In this document: one piece after another, positions 25,280 to 33,983 of the stretch
Layout: every line of letters starts with the position of its first letter
Position numbering within the stretch: position 1 is the stretch's first letter
Notes under the pieces: model-generated
Told to the model about the DNA's origin: nothing
What the model saw: only the letters and a program-made list of their open reading frames with translations
Databases searched by the model: none
Made by a program: the position numbers and the translations under genes
Origin: Methylocella tundrae
GTDB lineage: Bacteria; Pseudomonadota; Alphaproteobacteria; Rhizobiales; Beijerinckiaceae
Direction: 5' to 3'
Length of the DNA stretch: 64,000 nt
Assembly: GCF_038024855.1 (NCBI RefSeq)
Contig: NZ_CP139089.1
Span: 2,328,501 to 2,392,500, forward strand

Positions 25280-26185
25280 CTACGCGGCCGGCCCGGCGAT
25301 CTGCGGCGTCCGCGTTTGCATCTCGATACGCGCGACGCCGGCCTTTACGGCGGACTGCACCTTTTCAAAGGCGCGCACTTCGATCTGCCGCACACGCTCG
25401 CGCGAGATATCGAATTCGTCGGAGAGCGCCTCCAGCGTCATCGGATCGTCGGCCAGCCGGCGCGCCTCGAAAATGCGGCGCTCACGATCGTTCAACACGC
25501 CCAGCGCGTTATGCAAGGCGCCGAGGCGATTGTCTTTCTCCTCACGATCGAGAAGCGTGTTCTCCTGGCTGGCGCTATCGTCGACGAGCCAATCCTGCCA
25601 CTCGCCCTCGCCCTCTTCGCGCAGGGGCGCGTTGAGCGAAGCGTCACCCGACATGCGCCGGTTCATATCGACGACGTCCTGCTCGGAAACGCCGAGCCGG
25701 TGCGCGATCTTCGCCACATGGTCAGGCTTGAGGTCGCCTTCTTCCAGCGCCGAAATCTGACTCTTCACCTTACGCAGGTTGAAGAAGAGTTTCTTCTGGC
25801 TTGCGGTCGTGCCCATCTTCACGAGCGACCACGAACGCAGGATATACTCTTGAATTGACGCGCGGATCCACCACATTGCGTATGTGGCGAGACGAAAGCC
25901 TTTATCCGGCTCGAAGCGTTTGACGGCTTGCATCAAGCCGACGTTCCCTTCGGATACGACTTCGCTGATCGGCAAACCATAGCCGCGGTAACCCATCGCG
26001 ATTTTGGCGACGAGCCTCAGATGCGACGTCACGAGCTTATGGGCGGCGTCCTTGTCAGCATGTTCGCGCCAACTTTTCGCCAGCATATATTCTTCCTGCG
26101 GCTCCAGCATGGGGAACCGTCTGATTTCATTCAAGTAACGAGCGAGCCCACTCTCACTTGAGATCATCGGCAGCGCAGCACTCAT
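25280..26185 (-). CDS. rpoH: RNA polymerase heat-shock sigma factor (sigma-32)
   Basis: The 301-residue protein is a group 3 sigma factor that directs transcription of chaperone and protease genes. It has region 2 (SEGNVGLMQAVKRFEPDKGFRLATYAMWWIRASIQEYI), the RpoH box QKKLFFNLR at 130-138 that separates RpoH from RpoD, and region 4 with a helix-turn-helix (ALSDEFDISRERVRQIEVRAFEKVQ). ATG at 26185 is preceded by GGAGGTG at good spacing; the frame reaches 26236 but that extension is not needed. It is followed by a strong terminator at 25203-25237. Confidence 0.97.
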   Translation of the reverse strand: MSAALPMISSESGLARYLNEIRRFPMLEPQEEYMLAKSWREHADKDAAHKLVTSHLRLVAKIAMGYRGYGLPISEVVSEGNVGLMQAVKRFEPDKGFRLATYAMWWIRASIQEYILRSWSLVKMGTTASQKKLFFNLRKVKSQISALEEGDLKPDHVAKIAHRLGVSEQDVVDMNRRMSGDASLNAPLREEGEGEWQDWLVDDSASQENTLLDREEKDNRLGALHNALGVLNDRERRIFEARRLADDPMTLEALSDEFDISRERVRQIEVRAFEKVQSAVKAGVARIEMQTRTPQIAGPAA

Positions 26186-26544
26186 AATTTCCACCTCCAG
26201 GGGGACCCCCGTCTCGGCAGGCCCAGGCGTGGCCACTCAAGGAGTCGGCCACACAACATCAGAATATATGGCGCCTGAACCAGTGCTGAAAGGGGCGCGC
26301 CATGTTGCAGCGCATTACATTTTCGCAACATTGGCGGCCGTTGGGGCGCCGTTCTTAAGCACGGCTGTTGGCCGTTTAGGAGAGTCAATAACCACTACGC
26401 GCGGCGCCCCTTCAAGGTTTCACATTAACGGAAAAATGAAGACAGGCCTGACCGCCGCCAGGAGAAACCGCGCGCCGCGCTCAACGCTCGTCATTATCGC
26501 TCGTCCCGCTTGCGCGACGCTGTGCGGGAAGATTGCCTTTGCGA
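26186..26544 (-). promoter_or_regulatory. rpoH upstream region with a candidate heat-shock promoter
   Basis: This 359-base region lies before rpoH and after the stop of the pseudouridine synthase gene. On the minus strand CTTTCAG (26291-26285) and CCATAT (26271-26266) are 13 bases apart, similar to sigma-32 promoters (CTTGAAA, CCCCATNT), which would allow autoregulation; TATATT overlapping the second element could also serve the housekeeping sigma. The remaining sequence shows nothing definite. Confidence 0.35.
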
Positions 26545-27627
26545 TCATTTCGCGCCCGCCGCCAAAGCCGCCTGCAGATCCAGCATGTCTCGCGGCGGCG
26601 CGCTTTCGAAGTGAAGCGGGGCGCCCGTCACCGGGTGCGCAAAACCCAGTACGGCGGCGTGCAGGGCCTGCCGCGCCAAAGCTTTCAGCGCCGCTTGCGC
26701 TTGCGGCGAAAGGCGCGCGGCTTTGCTTTTGAAGCCCTGTCCGTAGACCGGATCGCCAAGAAGGGGATGTCCGATGCTCGCCATATGCACGCGGATCTGA
26801 TGCGTGCGGCCGGTCTCGAGCCGGCAGGCGATCAGGCTGGCGTCGGCGCCGAAGCGTTCAAGCGCGCGCCAATGAGTCACGGCGTGGCGCCCTCGCGCCT
26901 CTGGGACAATAGCGATTTTTTCTCGGTCAACGGCGTGACGCCCAAGCGGCGCGTCGATCACGCCCGACGCACGCGTCGGCGTTCCCCACGCCAAACATAG
27001 ATATTCGCGTGTCAGGGATAGAGTCTTGCCGTGGTCGGCGAAGGTCTTCGCCAGCCCCTGATGCGCCTCATCAGTCTTGGCGACGACCATCAAGCCCGAG
27101 GTATCCTTGTCGAGCCTGTGCACGATGCCCGGCCGCCTCACTCCCCCAATGCCGGACAGGCTCGCGCCGCAGTGAGCGATCAGCGCATTGACCAGCGTCC
27201 CATCGAGATGCCCCGCCGCCGGATGGACAACCAGCCCCGCCGGCTTGTCGATGACGAGCAAATGATCATCCTCGAACGCCACATTGAGCGGGATGTCCTG
27301 TCCCACAGGCGCGGCGTCGATCGCCGCCGGAACCTCGAGGCCGATGGTCTGCCCCGCGCGCACACAAAAACTGGCGTCGGTCACTAAGGCGTCATCGACC
27401 GCGACACAGCCGGCCTCGATCAGCGCTTTCAGCCGCGTGCGCGACAGGGAAAGTCCGCAGGCGGAAACCTCGGTCGCGAGAAACCGGTCAAGCCGCTCGC
27501 CGCCGCGCTCCGGGCCGACGCGAAAGGCGCGCGAGGAAGCCTTGCCCCTCTCCGCGGCCCCTAAATCCGCTTGATCCCTCAAATCCGTCGGCACCTTCGA
27601 TCCCCTTCCCGCCCGCTTCCCTGACAT
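26545..27627 (-). CDS. RluA-family rRNA pseudouridine synthase (RluD-like)
   Basis: The 360-residue protein (from the ATG at 27627) has an S4 RNA-binding domain (about 43-95, ERLDRFLATEV...SRTRLKALIEAGCVAVD) and an RluA/RluD catalytic domain with HRLDKDTSG at 170-178, in which Asp173 is the catalytic residue, then RTHQIRVHMASIGHPLLGDPVYG. RluD makes pseudouridines in helix 69 of 23S rRNA; the substrate here is inferred. A GTG at 27678 would add 17 residues with no family support. No Shine-Dalgarno is obvious for either start. It is upstream of rpoH, a gene order known in several alphaproteobacteria. Confidence 0.9.
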   Translation of the reverse strand: MSGKRAGRGSKVPTDLRDQADLGAAERGKASSRAFRVGPERGGERLDRFLATEVSACGLSLSRTRLKALIEAGCVAVDDALVTDASFCVRAGQTIGLEVPAAIDAAPVGQDIPLNVAFEDDHLLVIDKPAGLVVHPAAGHLDGTLVNALIAHCGASLSGIGGVRRPGIVHRLDKDTSGLMVVAKTDEAHQGLAKTFADHGKTLSLTREYLCLAWGTPTRASGVIDAPLGRHAVDREKIAIVPEARGRHAVTHWRALERFGADASLIACRLETGRTHQIRVHMASIGHPLLGDPVYGQGFKSKAARLSPQAQAALKALARQALHAAVLGFAHPVTGAPLHFESAPPRDMLDLQAALAAGAK

Positions 27628-28315
27628 ATAGGGAGGCGGCAAGATTCCGCCCCGCCTAAGCGCCAGCCCCGCCGCCACGAGCCATCGTCTGCGAAACAGG
27701 GCCGCGGCGCGCCCTCAATGTCCGCCCCAGCCGCTTATATTCTGTATTTGGAGCGCCCCGCCGCAAAAAGCATCGCGATCTTTCCGACGCCCGCCAAAGT
27801 TCGCGACCGGCGCGCGCCCCGGCTTATGCGGCGTAGAAGGGCGCCCGAAGAAAACGGCCGACGATATCGAAAGCCGATTTGTTCAGGGCCAGTCCTCTGC
27901 TACTCTTGCATCATTGAATGAACCCCGCTTCGGCCGGAGCGCGCATGAGAGGCTGCGCGCAAGCAATTGCGACGAACTGTTTCAAAGCCTCAAGTCGGCG
28001 CCGGACGGAGCTTGGGGCGCGCATCAGATCTCGATCAATGTGCGCCCCTCAAAAAGACGAAAAATTATAATGCCGAATGGCGGCATAAAATTAGAGTAAT
28101 ATTCCTCGGTCAATCGAGCCGACGGTAGTCCGAAATTTGTAATATTCCTGCCATATCAGCCAGCAGTGTATAGTATATTTTTATCCCGAACCCGATCGAC
28201 CCTGGATGAGCGCGCTGTTGAGGCGCGTCAACAACCCCGGCCCCTGAAAAATTAGAATTGCGTCGATCAAACCCGCCCGCGTTCGATCGACGCCAAAAGA
28301 ATCAGAGAGACGATC
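27628..28315. other. Long intergenic region, less GC-rich in its right half
   Basis: About 690 bases without a supported gene. The left half is GC-rich and has two short open frames that look non-coding. From about 28040 the sequence is clearly more AT-rich, with poly-A tracts. It contains the hairpin ATGCCG/CGGCAT at 28070-28086 and two exact copies of GTAATATTCCT at 28096-28106 and 28139-28149, 43 bases apart (about four helical turns), which look like paired regulator sites for the acetyltransferase gene at 28316. Confidence 0.45.
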
Positions 28316-29542
28316 ATGCAAAGCATGGATCACAAATCAACGGCCTTCGATCCACAGGGCGACATGCCCGACGACATGACGTCCGGCCGCGGAAACCGCC
28401 TCCGGCGCGAAATCATAATCATCGAAGATTTGGACGCGTTTAAAGCCCTGCGCCGCGCCTGGGAGGAACTCGCCGCCGCCGCGCAGGACTATTCTCGATG
28501 CGCGACTTATGGGTTTTGCGAAGTCGCCGCGGCGCGCGTGCTGGCCAAGAGCGCGGCGATCAACATAGCGATGGTCTACGACGATGGCGGTTTGCTGGCG
28601 ATCTGGCCGCTCGCCATCCATCGCAAGGGTCTATTGCGGATCGCCAAGGGTCTGACATGCGGAAGCGGCGAAGAATATGGCGGGCCACTCGTCAGAGGCA
28701 GAGCGGACAAGGAGGCCGTCGCGGCGGCGGTTAGCGCCGCCATGAAAGCTCATGCGGACATTCTGGAGATTGTTCTCGTTGAGGAGGGCAGCCTCCTGCA
28801 AGAGGAGCTGGACGCGGCTCCGCAATCCTGGATGCTGCCCCTCTTGCCGCGCCGCCTCGGCTCGCTTCCTGGATACGCGATACGGCTGCGGGGAATACCT
28901 CGATGGGAGGACTTTCTCGCCACTCTTCCGCGGTCTCTTCGCAAGAACTTGCGCCAAGATCTTAAGCAGCTGAACGCGAGCGGTCGCACTGAGATCGGCT
29001 GGTGTACGACGGTCGATGACGCCGAGGCGGTTCTGACCTGGCTGTTTGCGAACAAGCGGCAGTGGTCTCAGTCGCGCGGGCTGAATACGCCGTACCTGCA
29101 AGACGATCGATTGAAGGATTTCTTCGTCGCGCTCGCCGGTCACACGGATTTATCGTCCATTCCGCTTGTCGCCTTCGTGAAGGTGAACGGCGTTCCGGTC
29201 GCAGCCGCCGTGAATTTGGTTGGAAAGTCATGCGTCGAGGGTTTTTTCACGACATATGATGACGCATTTCGCCTCTATTCGGTCGGAACCTTGCTGGTGG
29301 AGTTCCTGGTGAAATGGTCACACGCCAACGATCTCGATTTCGATTTCCGGCCACTAGAGGGTAGTTATAAGGCGCGTTGGGCGAATAGCGAGACGCGTCA
29401 CAAGACGCGCATCATATTTCTCAGCCCACGCGGTCGTCTCGCGGAACTTTCATTGCTGGCCGGGCACATGTCTCGCCTCGCGGCCAAAGTTCGAAAAATT
29501 ATCATCTCGGGTTTCGCGAAGGTCAAAGCGCGTGTCGCTTGA
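28316..29542 (+). CDS. GNAT-family acetyltransferase, CelD/BcsL-like
   Basis: The 408-residue protein has an N-terminal half resembling the CelD-associated region (ALRRAWEELAAAAQDYSRCATYGFCEVAA) and a C-terminal Acetyltransf_6 GNAT domain (about 210-375) with SLRKNLRQDLKQLNASGR, the acetyl-CoA binding region VAAAVNLVGKSCVEGFFTTYDD, and the family-typical DFRPLEGSYKARWAN. Relatives occur in cellulose and exopolysaccharide clusters, where they may acylate a sugar. Cytosolic. ATGs at 28316 and 28325 are both possible. The gene is preceded by the AT-rich leader and followed 216 bases later by a methyltransferase, away from any polysaccharide synthase, so a role in surface glycan decoration is only inferred. 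Confidence 0.83.
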   Translation: MQSMDHKSTAFDPQGDMPDDMTSGRGNRLRREIIIIEDLDAFKALRRAWEELAAAAQDYSRCATYGFCEVAAARVLAKSAAINIAMVYDDGGLLAIWPLAIHRKGLLRIAKGLTCGSGEEYGGPLVRGRADKEAVAAAVSAAMKAHADILEIVLVEEGSLLQEELDAAPQSWMLPLLPRRLGSLPGYAIRLRGIPRWEDFLATLPRSLRKNLRQDLKQLNASGRTEIGWCTTVDDAEAVLTWLFANKRQWSQSRGLNTPYLQDDRLKDFFVALAGHTDLSSIPLVAFVKVNGVPVAAAVNLVGKSCVEGFFTTYDDAFRLYSVGTLLVEFLVKWSHANDLDFDFRPLEGSYKARWANSETRHKTRIIFLSPRGRLAELSLLAGHMSRLAAKVRKIIISGFAKVKARVA

Positions 29543-29758
29543 CGCCAGGCGCCCTCGATCTCACCCGTATAAATTGGCGTTTCGCGCAGGTCGGCTTGCT
29601 TCTCAATTGACATCGGCTCGTCCGCCCCTCCTGCGCGACAGGTTTTGCTGCGCGGACCCTGGTTTGGCAGGCAATCAAGTAGATTATGTGCGGCTGAATC
29701 CATTGTTTGAATGCAGCTATGGAATCGCGGTTATCGTCCCCAGCAAGAGAGCCCGGAT

Positions 29759-30424
29759 ATGTCGATTTTGAATTCACCGGTTCTAAGCGGTTTGCGCAGC
29801 AATCTGCGGCTCGCCGCGGATCGTCTGATTGATTGGCGCTGGAGAATCAACACTCTTCCGGAAGTTGACCCCGCCGCGAACGTTGGTTCTTCCTCCGAGA
29901 AAGCCGGAAAATTCGACGACGCCACACAGAACCAACCCTGCAGTTATTTGCTTGTCTTTTGGTTCGTCGGCCGCATTGTCTTTAAGCCAGACGATGTCTT
30001 TTTCGACATCGGATGCGGAAATGGACGGGTGCTTTGCTATGTCGCGCGAAAGCGCGTGTCCAAAGCCGTGGGGATCGAGTTATCTCCGGTCTTCGCCGCC
30101 AAAGCGACGGCAAACGCGGAACAATTGAGCGGTCGCTTATCACCCATTGAGGTGCGTTGCGGCGACGCGGCGCAGATGGATTACAGCGACGGAACGGTAT
30201 TTTTCCTCAACAATCCCTTCGGCTCCCAAACATTGCAATTAGTGTTGGACAACATCAAAAAAACGATCGAATCCAATCCACGGTCAATCCGCATTTTCTA
30301 CCTCAATCCTTTTCATTCCTCCGTATTTCGGTCGTCCGGCTGGCTCAAATATGCTGGCGCAAAAAAGGACTCTCTCATTAGGCAGGAAATGGAGCTGTGG
30401 ACATATGACGGGACGCGCGGGTAG
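29759..30424 (+). CDS. Class I SAM-dependent methyltransferase
   Basis: The 221-residue protein (ATG at 29759, with AGAGAG upstream) carries SAM motif I as FDIGCGNGR near 82-90, the acidic residue after strand 2 in VGIELSP, and NNPFGS at 151-156, a variant of the (D/N)PP(Y/F) motif IV of N-methyltransferases. Overall it resembles small Rossmann methyltransferases linked to glycan or lipid modification, but the substrate is unknown. Codon use is noticeably less GC-rich than in flanking genes. It may be cotranscribed with the acetyltransferase gene upstream. Confidence 0.8.
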   Translation: MSILNSPVLSGLRSNLRLAADRLIDWRWRINTLPEVDPAANVGSSSEKAGKFDDATQNQPCSYLLVFWFVGRIVFKPDDVFFDIGCGNGRVLCYVARKRVSKAVGIELSPVFAAKATANAEQLSGRLSPIEVRCGDAAQMDYSDGTVFFLNNPFGSQTLQLVLDNIKKTIESNPRSIRIFYLNPFHSSVFRSSGWLKYAGAKKDSLIRQEMELWTYDGTRG

Positions 30425-30522
30425 AGGGACAGCTCAGTGACCGGATCTGCGCGACCGGCGCGCGTCGATGAGGAAATTGAGCGCCAGCCCGCCGCGCCTT
30501 CAGGCGGCGACGCATATTGCGG

Positions 30523-31845
30523 TCAACGCGGCGCAGCCAGACCAGCCTTTTCCGCGGCGGAGGCCGGCAGTATCCTCAGCAAAGTGATCCGGTTCTTGGT
30601 TTTCCGCACGACCTCGAAGCGGAAGCCGTGGAAGGTAAAGACCTGCCCCGACTCGGGGATCGCGCGCGCCTCGTGAATGACGAGGCCGGCGATCGTTGTC
30701 GCTTCTTCGTCGGGCAGGTTCCAGCCCATCACCCGGTTCAGGTCGCGGATCGGCACCGACCCTTCGACGGTGACTGAGCCGTCTGCCTGCGGACGGACGC
30801 CCTGAACGACAAGATCGTGCTCATCGGAAATATCGCCAACGATCTCTTCGAGAATATCCTCCAGCGTGACAAGTCCCATCACGACGCCATATTCATCGAC
30901 GACGATCGCGAAATGCATCTTGCGCTTCAAAAATGCCTGCAACTGGTCCTGCACCGGCGTCGTGTCCGGCACGAACCAGGGTTTGAGCGCGATGCTTTCG
31001 ACATCGAAATGCTCGAGTTTGCCGCCCGCTTCGTCGAGCGCGCGTAAAATATCCTTGGCGTGCAGAACGCCGATGATGTTTTCGGGATCATCGCGCCAGA
31101 TCGGCAAGCGCGAATAGGGCGCCTCGACGATCTCGCGGATCAATTCCTCTGGCGGCGAATCGGCGTTGAGCGTCAGCATATTGGTCCGATGCACCATGAC
31201 GTCGGAAACCTCCAGATCGCGCAGATCGAGCAGGCCGCCGAACATGTCGCGATCCGATCGCGCGACGCCCCCTTCCTCATGCAGAAGATCGACCGTGCTC
31301 TTCAATTCCTCGTGGCCGGAGAGAATCGAGCGTTGCTGGCTCGCGCCGACTCCAACGAGCTTCAGGACGCCGCGCACGAGAATCTCAACCGCGACGAGCA
31401 CCGGGCCGAAGATTGCGACGAAGAAGGACAGCGTCCGCGCCACGAGAAGCGACATGCGATCGGGATAATTGATCGCCACGGTTTTGGGCAGGACTTCGGC
31501 GAAGACGAGGAGCAGCACCGTCATGATGCCGGTTGCGTAAATCGCGCCGCGATCGCCGACGAGGGCGACGAGAATGCTCGTCGTAAAGGCCGAAGAGCCG
31601 ATATTGACCAGCGTATTGCCGAGCAGGCATGCGCCGATCAGCCGGTTGCGGCTCGATAGAAGGCGGTTGACCAGAGCCGCCCGCTTGTCGCCGCCCTTCT
31701 CCAATGCGTGCATGCGCGCGCGGGACGCCGCGGTCAACGCTGTCTCGGAGCCGGAAAAAAAGGCCGATAGGGCGATGCACAGAAGGATGGTGGCGATTGC
31801 GATCCACAATGAGACCGGCAGAACGTCGGCGCCTGCGCCGTGCAT
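30523..31845 (-). CDS. CorC/HlyC-family membrane protein with CBS domains
   Basis: The 440-residue protein has an N-terminal DUF21 (CNNM) membrane domain with about four helices (SLWIAIATILLCIALSAFFSGSETAL; LIGACLLGNTLVNIGSSAF; TGIMTVLLLVFAEVLPKTVAI), two CBS domains (about 210-335, including VVDEYGVVMGLVTLEDILEEIVGDI) and a C-terminal CorC_HlyC domain. Family members are linked to magnesium/cobalt efflux or resistance, with CBS domains binding adenine nucleotides; the haemolysin name is historical. AGGAA precedes the ATG by 9 bases. The start is 4 bases after the stop of aroKB, so the two genes are cotranscribed, a known alphaproteobacterial arrangement. Confidence 0.93.
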   Translation of the reverse strand: MHGAGADVLPVSLWIAIATILLCIALSAFFSGSETALTAASRARMHALEKGGDKRAALVNRLLSSRNRLIGACLLGNTLVNIGSSAFTTSILVALVGDRGAIYATGIMTVLLLVFAEVLPKTVAINYPDRMSLLVARTLSFFVAIFGPVLVAVEILVRGVLKLVGVGASQQRSILSGHEELKSTVDLLHEEGGVARSDRDMFGGLLDLRDLEVSDVMVHRTNMLTLNADSPPEELIREIVEAPYSRLPIWRDDPENIIGVLHAKDILRALDEAGGKLEHFDVESIALKPWFVPDTTPVQDQLQAFLKRKMHFAIVVDEYGVVMGLVTLEDILEEIVGDISDEHDLVVQGVRPQADGSVTVEGSVPIRDLNRVMGWNLPDEEATTIAGLVIHEARAIPESGQVFTFHGFRFEVVRKTKNRITLLRILPASAAEKAGLAAPR

Positions 31846-31849
31846 GATG

Positions 31850-33712
31850 TTAAATTCCTGTGTTCAATTCGTCTTGAAGAAAGGCACGAACCTCTTCGGC
31901 GTCCACCGACTTCGCGACAAAACAATCGCCGACTTCGCGCGCCAGGATGAAGGTCAGGGCGCCGCGCTCGACCTTCTTGTCCTGATACATGGCCTCAATG
32001 ATCTGGCCGGCGTCGAGGGCGAGACCTTTGATGTCGGCGAGCCGCGTCGGCAGGCCGACCTCGCGCAAATGCGCCTCGACCCGGTCTGCGTCCCCGCACG
32101 GGCAGAGGCCCAATTTTACGGAAAAGCGGAAGGCCAGAGCCATGCCGATCGAGACGCCTTCCCCATGCACCAGCCGCGCGCCATCGTAATGGTTGATGCG
32201 CTCCAGCGCATGGCCGAAGGTGTGGCCGAGGTTGAGCAGCGCGCGATCGCCTCGCTCATGCTCGTCGCGGGCGACAATGGCGGCTTTGGCGCGACAACTC
32301 GTTGCAATGGCGTGGACGCGGTCGGAGCCGCCTGAAAAGACGCCGCGCCAATGTGTCTGAAGCCAGCTGAAGAAGCCGGCGTCGCCGATGAGGCCGTATT
32401 TCACGACTTCCGCGTAACCGGCGCGAAATTCGCGCGCCGGCAGCGTCTCCAAGGCATGTGCGTCGGCGAGCACCAGCGAGGGCTGGTGGAATGCGCCGAC
32501 GAGATTTTTGCCGTGGTCTGAATTGATGCCGGTCTTGCCGCCGACAGAGGAATCGACCTGGGCGAGAAGGCTGGTCGGGATCTGAATGAAGCGCATGCCA
32601 CGCCGGATCGAGGCCGCCGCAAATCCGGCGAGATCGCCGATGACGCCGCCGCCAAGCGCGATCACCAGATCGCCGCGCTCCAGCTTCGCCGCGATAACGG
32701 CGTCGCAGACCTCGGCGAAAGTCGCGAAGGACTTCGACGTCTCGCCAGGCGGCACGACGACGACGGAATGGCGAACGCCCGCCTTGTCGAGAGATTCTTC
32801 CAGCCCGGCGAGATGGATTTCTGCGACATTGGCGTCGGTGACGATGGCGCAGGCGGCCCCGGGCGCGAGACGCTGGATGTGGCCGCCGGCTTCGGCGATA
32901 AGGCCGGAGGCGATCAGAATATCATAGGAGCGCGCGCCGAGATTGACCCGAACCTTCGCGGCCGGGGGCCGGCCATCTGGCCCTTGCGCCGCGCCAGGCG
33001 GCGAACCGGACGCGTCGAACAGCACTTCTCCCGTCGCGAGAGAAATCGGGGCCGGCGCGGAGGTTTTAGAGAGATTCATTGGTCTCGAGGGCGTGAGGGG
33101 CGGGGGGTCAGGCGAAAAGCGCATGAAAAACTCAATGGCGCAGATGATCTCCTCCACCGCCAGCTCATGCGGCCCGTCGCGTGATATCACTGTGACATCA
33201 GCGCGCGCGTAATAAGGATAGCGTTGCTCGAGCAGCGTACGCAAAGTTTTTTCGGGGTCTGGACTTTGCAGCAGGGGACGATGCGAGCGTTTGCGCACGC
33301 GCCGCCACAGCACCTCGGGGTCGGCCTTCAGCCAGACCGATACGCCCCGCTTGGCGATTCGCGCCCGCGTCTCCTCGTTCAGAAAGGCGCCGCCGCCGGT
33401 TGCGATCACGCGGGGGCCGTCCTCGAGAAGGCGCGCCATGACGCGGCGCTCTCCATCACGAAACGAAGGCTCGCCGTGCTTGGCGAAAATCTCGGCGATC
33501 GTCATGCCCGCCGCCGCCTCGATCTCCACATCGGCGTCGACAAAAGGCAGTCCGAGGCGCTGCGCCAGACGCCGGCCGGTCGAGGTCTTGCCAGATCCCA
33601 TGAAGCCGACGAGAACGATGGAGCGATCTCCAAGCGTCTGCGTCAGCGAGGCGATCCTGCGATCCCGCACGCCGTCTTGACTGTCCTTCACGATTTCAGA
33701 GCCGCTGGTCAT
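31850..33712 (-). CDS. aroKB: Shikimate kinase / 3-dehydroquinate synthase fusion
   Basis: One continuous frame of 620 residues encodes two shikimate-pathway enzymes. Residues about 30-195 are shikimate kinase, with Walker A GFMGSGKTSTG near 36-46, the DADVEIE motif and RATGGG-type VIATGGGAFL, and LEQRYPYYARAD. Residues about 250-610 are 3-dehydroquinate synthase, with PPGETSKS, LGGGVIGDLAGFAA, QIPTSLLAQVDSSVGGKTGIN, GYAEVVKYGLIGD and the zinc-binding LGHTFGHALE and HGEGVSIG. A Pro/Ser/Ala-rich linker joins them. The ATG at 33712 is preferred over a TTG six bases upstream. In most relatives aroK and aroB are adjacent separate genes, so this is a gene fusion. Confidence 0.94.
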   Translation of the reverse strand: MTSGSEIVKDSQDGVRDRRIASLTQTLGDRSIVLVGFMGSGKTSTGRRLAQRLGLPFVDADVEIEAAAGMTIAEIFAKHGEPSFRDGERRVMARLLEDGPRVIATGGGAFLNEETRARIAKRGVSVWLKADPEVLWRRVRKRSHRPLLQSPDPEKTLRTLLEQRYPYYARADVTVISRDGPHELAVEEIICAIEFFMRFSPDPPPLTPSRPMNLSKTSAPAPISLATGEVLFDASGSPPGAAQGPDGRPPAAKVRVNLGARSYDILIASGLIAEAGGHIQRLAPGAACAIVTDANVAEIHLAGLEESLDKAGVRHSVVVVPPGETSKSFATFAEVCDAVIAAKLERGDLVIALGGGVIGDLAGFAAASIRRGMRFIQIPTSLLAQVDSSVGGKTGINSDHGKNLVGAFHQPSLVLADAHALETLPAREFRAGYAEVVKYGLIGDAGFFSWLQTHWRGVFSGGSDRVHAIATSCRAKAAIVARDEHERGDRALLNLGHTFGHALERINHYDGARLVHGEGVSIGMALAFRFSVKLGLCPCGDADRVEAHLREVGLPTRLADIKGLALDAGQIIEAMYQDKKVERGALTFILAREVGDCFVAKSVDAEEVRAFLQDELNTGI

Positions 33713-33874
33713 CGTCAAACTCTAGCATGCGCCCGGATCGGATTTAAGCGGCAGTTTGCCTTGCGCGCGGGCTCACCAGAATTTTGAGCAATTTTTAGCG
33801 CATATGCCTGTTTCCGCATAATAAGTGGCAGCTTTGCAACAGTTTAGTCCTTAACAGTCCAGCAACCCTTGCAA

Positions 33875-33888
33875 TTGATCTAAATCAA
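33875..33888 (+). promoter_or_regulatory. FixK/FNR-type binding site upstream of the OmpW gene
   Basis: TTGATCTAAATCAA is a perfect dyad matching the FNR/FixK consensus TTGAT-N4-ATCAA. It lies 95 bases before the OmpW ATG, so with the usual -41.5 placement transcription would begin near 33923. OmpW is under FNR control in enterobacteria, which agrees with oxygen-responsive control here. Confidence 0.75.
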
Positions 33889-33983
33889 ACCGAAGCTTTG
33901 CCTGTCGGAGCACGTTGCGATCGCACAGTTGGCGGATCGCCGCCAGGGGCTAAAAGCCCGTTTAGGAGTGTTCGGGGGTTTTG

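Noticed and set aside
28070..28086. ATGCCG/CGGCAT hairpin as a terminator
   Set aside because: No gene ends nearby in the right direction and no T tract follows; treated as part of the leader.
27718..28099. Two short plus-strand frames (67 and 61 codons) before the acetyltransferase
   Set aside because: Arg/Pro-rich products with no motif and no Shine-Dalgarno; they look like chance frames.
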